Below, piece after piece: positions 5,435 through 5,701 of a stretch of DNA of 5,701 nt; the stretch's first letter is position 1, and the number at the start of each line of letters is the position of its first letter. The position numbers were made by a program, and so were the translations under genes. Origin of the DNA: DASUMP01 sp036277635 (GTDB lineage: Bacteria > Actinomycetota > Acidimicrobiia > IMCC26256 > PALSA-610). The notes under the pieces are model-generated. The model saw only the letters and a program-made list of their open reading frames with translations. It was not told where the DNA came from and did not search any database. The stretch lies in contig DASUMP010000265.1 in assembly GCA_036277635.1 (NCBI GenBank), positions 1 to 5,701 on the forward strand, given 5' to 3'.

Positions 5435-5701
5435 GGTCTTCGCCGACCGTCACGCGGCCGCGATAGCCGCCGTCGCGCAGGTCTTGGGCGAACGCGGCGC
5501 GCTCGTCGGGTGTGTCCGCGGGTGGGATGAGATGCGTGAGCACGACGTGCGGCACCTCGACGCGCGCGGCCATCGCGCCGAGCTCCACCGTGTCGGCGTG
5601 ATAGCTGAAGATGTTCTCGTACACGGTCCCCGCGATGAGCTCGGCCATCGCGGAGGTCCGACAAGCCTCGTGGACGAGCACGTCGGCGTCGGCCGCCAAC
5701 G
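5415..5701 (-). CDS. Metallo-beta-lactamase-fold hydrolase, C-terminal fragment
   Basis: This is the last ~95 codons of a gene entering from the right edge; the start and the HxHxDH metal site are outside the window. The stop (TGA on the minus strand) is at 5415-5417. What is visible matches the C-terminal half of RNase Z/arylsulfatase-like MBL proteins: ADADVLVHEA (Asp and Glu near the start, the usual strand after the metal Asp), then YHADTVELGAMAARV, corresponding to the conserved H-S/T-x-x-E-x-G/A helix, then HVVLTHLIPP, whose LTH histidine is the usual last metal ligand, and a closing GRVTVGEDLTTVVL, like the family's final strands. Such proteins hydrolyse phosphodiesters, sulfate esters or lactones with two Zn2+; the substrate cannot be told. 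It is transcribed toward the operon and is unlikely to share its control. Confidence 0.85.
   Translation of the reverse strand, partial: LAADADVLVHEACRTSAMAELIAGTVYENIFSYHADTVELGAMAARVEVPHVVLTHLIPPADTPDERAAFAQDLRDGGYRGRVTVGEDLTTVVL
5424..5451. other. Inverted repeat at the convergent gene ends
   Basis: GACGGTCG (5424-5431) and CGACCGTC (5444-5451) form a perfect 8-base-pair stem with a 12-base loop, just downstream of the permease stop and inside the last codons of the convergent gene. An overlapping near-palindrome, CACGAC/GTCGTG (5421-5433), offers an alternative fold. There is no T-run on either strand, so it is not a canonical intrinsic terminator. It could slow or end transcription of the + strand operon, but in DNA this GC-rich it may also be chance. 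Confidence 0.25.

Overview
The window is GC-rich, protein-dense bacterial DNA (about two thirds G+C by eye, codons mostly ending in C or G). Together with GTG use and the types of protein homologues suggested, this points to an actinomycete-type high-GC Gram-positive. A member of Acidimicrobiia is possible from the Asp/Arg/Val-rich coding style, but that lineage guess is weak. No RNA gene, CRISPR array, insertion sequence or phage marker is visible, and no stretch over 110 bases is without a gene.

Left block (1-860, + strand): the last ~92 codons of a P-type cation ATPase (probably a Ca2+-type pump, membrane helices 8-10) run directly, with an 8-base overlap, into a UPF0114/YqhA-family four-helix membrane protein. 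A 105-base gap (861-965) follows and is the only place in the window for the promoter of the next unit.

Central block (966-5366, + strand): four genes in a tight row with good Shine-Dalgarno sequences. They are (1) an alpha/beta-hydrolase of the proline-iminopeptidase-like type fused to a five-helix membrane domain, (2) an Acg-like, nitroreductase-fold FMN protein, (3) a DrrA/BcrA-type ABC transporter ATPase and (4) an ABC-2-type permease. The gaps are +23, -1 and -4 bases, so the four are almost certainly one operon. The positive-inside pattern of the first protein places its hydrolase domain outside the membrane. A plausible reading is a small-molecule or peptide export and detoxification unit: a one-ATPase, one-permease exporter with a surface hydrolase and a cytoplasmic flavoprotein. 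The substrate cannot be read from the sequence, and no regulator gene lies inside the window.

Right edge (5415-5701, - strand): the C-terminal part of a metallo-beta-lactamase-fold hydrolase (RNase Z/arylsulfatase-like type) converges on the operon, with only 48 bases between the two stop codons. A 23-codon reading frame starts in an ATGA overlap with the permease stop and runs into the 3' end of this gene. It may be a coupled mini-ORF, a remnant or chance.
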